A DNA stretch of 7,395 nt. It comes from Azoarcus sp. (GTDB lineage: Bacteria > Pseudomonadota > Gammaproteobacteria > Burkholderiales > Rhodocyclaceae). Position 1 is the stretch's first letter, and each line of letters starts with the position of its first letter. The notes beneath the pieces were generated by a model. The model saw only the letters and a program-made list of their open reading frames with translations. It was not told where the DNA came from and ran no database searches. The stretch covers positions 1-7,395 of the forward strand of contig JALNWS010000195.1 in the NCBI GenBank assembly GCA_023230755.1, read 5' to 3'. Shown here one piece after another: positions 6,042 to 7,395 of this stretch. Both the position numbers and the translations under genes were made by a program.

Positions 6042-7379
6042 TCAGTGCCGCGGATCGAAGGCGTCCCGAACCACATCCGCAAACAGATTGGCCGCGAGCA
6101 CAAGGACGAACATGAAGCCGAATGCTGCGGCCAGCGACCACCACACCATCGGCTCACGTGCGAGTTCGGCCCGCGCCATGTTGATCATGGTGCCAAAGCT
6201 GATCGTTGTCGGGTCCACGCCAATACCGACATAGGACAGCACGGCCTCTGCGAGGACCAACCCGGAAAAATCCATGACCAGCGCAATCATCACGATGTGC
6301 ATGACGTTGGGCAGGATGTGGCGTCGCAGGATGGTCGCGGTACTGGCCCCGAATGCGCGAGCAGCCTGTACATACTCAAGCTCGCGCAACTTGAGGGTTT
6401 CCCCCCGCAGCAATCTGCACAAGCCGGTCCAGCTCGTAATGCCGAGGATGAAGCACAAGGCCAGCAGACGTGCGTCCGAACGCTCCGCGGCGGTCTCGAA
6501 CCAGTCGGGATGGGTGTCGATCACCACCTGCATCATCAGCACGGCTGCTGCGATCAGCAGGACGCCAGGAATCGCATTGAGCACGGTGTACAGATACTGG
6601 ATGGCATCATCCACCCAGCCGCCCAGATAACCGGCCGCAATCCCGAGCGCAACCGCGAATGGCAGCATGACCAGCGTCGTGATCGTGCCAATGACGAGCG
6701 CGGTGCGCACGCTCTTGAGCGAAAGGTAGAGCACGTCCTGCCCCACCTTGTCGGTCCCGATCACGTGATAAAGCGGCGCAAGCACATAGGCCGCCGCAAC
6801 GAGCAGCGTGATCAGTCCGGTGGTAATGAGCGCGGCTCGCCACGCAAGCGTCGTACGTCCACCAAGTATCGCTTGCAGCGCCTCTCCATAACGCCCCTGA
6901 CGGCCCCGCCCCACCGCGAGCGTGAGCAAGGTCAGAACCGACAGCACTGCAATGCCGGCATCACTCACGATGGCAAGGAGGTGGGCTGCCATATCCGCCG
7001 CGATCGAGGCCCCTTCGGGAAGGTGACTGCCGCCGTACTCAAGGCGCGGATAGATCCGGGTCTGCCCCCCGCCAGGGAGCTCGACGGTTTCACGCTGATA
7101 GAGACGGTCGGCGAAGGGTGCCGAGTAGGTCTTCTCCGTGCGCAGGCGCAGCGGCGCCAGGGCGTGATCCAGCACACTCAACACTTCGGACGAATAGATC
7201 GGTGCGGCGTCTGCCTGCCCCTCGACCGGCGGCAAGGCCGCACGGTAGTGCGCGCTATCGAGTAAGCCAATCACGACGAACGCCACCAGGACGGTCATCG
7301 AGGCCATTCCCGCCGGACGCTGTCCGACCTTGCGCCAGGCCGCTCGCAAGGGCTCATGATTGCGAACATGCACAGTCAT
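6042..7379 (-). CDS. DppC/OppC-type ABC transporter permease with enlarged N-terminal region
   Basis: Inner-membrane permease subunit of a peptide/nickel-type ABC transporter. Its partners (a second permease, ATPases, binding protein) are not in the window. The 445 residues are about 145 more than E. coli DppC or OppC. A basic start and TM1 (about 26-42) resemble the OppC N-terminus. The core resumes at HVIGTDKVGQDVLYL (205-219), the equivalent of HPLGTDxxGRDV. Core helices lie near 226-252, 258-286, 304-320, 360-385 and 412-434. The EAA loop for ATPase contact is EYVQAARAFGASTATILRRHI (335-355), and the end DVVRDAFDPRH is family-typical. Between TM1 and the GTD motif are an outer segment (43-134) and two extra helices (135-156, 182-202) joined by an Arg-rich loop. 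The ATG at 7379 overlaps a possible upstream TGA (ATGA), but the frame stays open to the window edge, so the start could be further upstream. The substrate cannot be named. Confidence 0.9.
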   Translation of the reverse strand: MTVHVRNHEPLRAAWRKVGQRPAGMASMTVLVAFVVIGLLDSAHYRAALPPVEGQADAAPIYSSEVLSVLDHALAPLRLRTEKTYSAPFADRLYQRETVELPGGGQTRIYPRLEYGGSHLPEGASIAADMAAHLLAIVSDAGIAVLSVLTLLTLAVGRGRQGRYGEALQAILGGRTTLAWRAALITTGLITLLVAAAYVLAPLYHVIGTDKVGQDVLYLSLKSVRTALVIGTITTLVMLPFAVALGIAAGYLGGWVDDAIQYLYTVLNAIPGVLLIAAAVLMMQVVIDTHPDWFETAAERSDARLLALCFILGITSWTGLCRLLRGETLKLRELEYVQAARAFGASTATILRRHILPNVMHIVMIALVMDFSGLVLAEAVLSYVGIGVDPTTISFGTMINMARAELAREPMVWWSLAAAFGFMFVLVLAANLFADVVRDAFDPRH

Positions 7380-7395
7380 CGCCAGCGCAACGGCC

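Noticed and set aside
5770..6144. Possible small gene on the minus strand between the permease gene and selO, overlapping both
   Set aside because: Its third codon positions are not G/C-biased like those of the real genes, it lacks a ribosome site, overlaps permease and selO coding sequence and matches nothing I recognise.
6045..7265. Open frame of 406 codons on the plus strand opposite the ABC permease
   Set aside because: Composition rich in Arg, His, Gln and Gly with no domain is the expected shadow of a membrane protein gene; the opposite frame has clear permease motifs.

Overview
The window looks like ordinary chromosome from a GC-rich betaproteobacterium, most likely of the Rhodocyclales (Azoarcus/Thauera-like). 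This rests on high GC with G/C-rich third codon positions, the protein sequences, and the order guaA-guaB-(DUF4124 protein)-rnfH-ratA-smpB. I know that order from betaproteobacteria, but I could not run a search, so the taxonomic placement is inference. I see no IS element, tRNA, rRNA, CRISPR array or phage gene.

Left part (1-2300, minus strand): the guanine nucleotide branch. guaB (IMP dehydrogenase, IMP to XMP) comes first in transcription order, and guaA (GMP synthetase, XMP to GMP) follows after a 59-bp gap. guaA runs off the left edge. The gap holds a strong hairpin with a T-rich tail, so guaA may be partly insulated from guaB transcription. A good sigma70-type promoter precedes guaB. 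Its -10 box is nearly symmetrical and could also fire rightward.

Middle (2385-4177): a small secreted DUF4124 protein lies on the plus strand and converges with the minus-strand pair ratA-rnfH (a START/Coq10-like protein and a ubiquitin-fold protein). smpB, the tmRNA partner for ribosome rescue, is divergent from ratA. The ratA and smpB core promoters appear to overlap within about 40 bp.

Right part (4224-7395, minus strand): selO, a pseudokinase-fold protein AMPylase with a C-terminal redox cysteine tail, converges with smpB. It is followed by a 246-bp gap with no convincing gene but one long imperfect inverted repeat. Last comes a DppC/OppC-type ABC transporter permease with an unusual insertion of about 110 extra residues, including two extra predicted membrane helices. 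The rest of that transporter operon lies beyond the right edge.

Functionally this is a set of housekeeping genes (purine synthesis, translation rescue, redox/stress AMPylation) next to a peptide-type uptake system. I found no convincing undescribed system. The points most worth checking are the atypical permease, the guaB-guaA hairpin and the two tightly packed divergent promoter regions.
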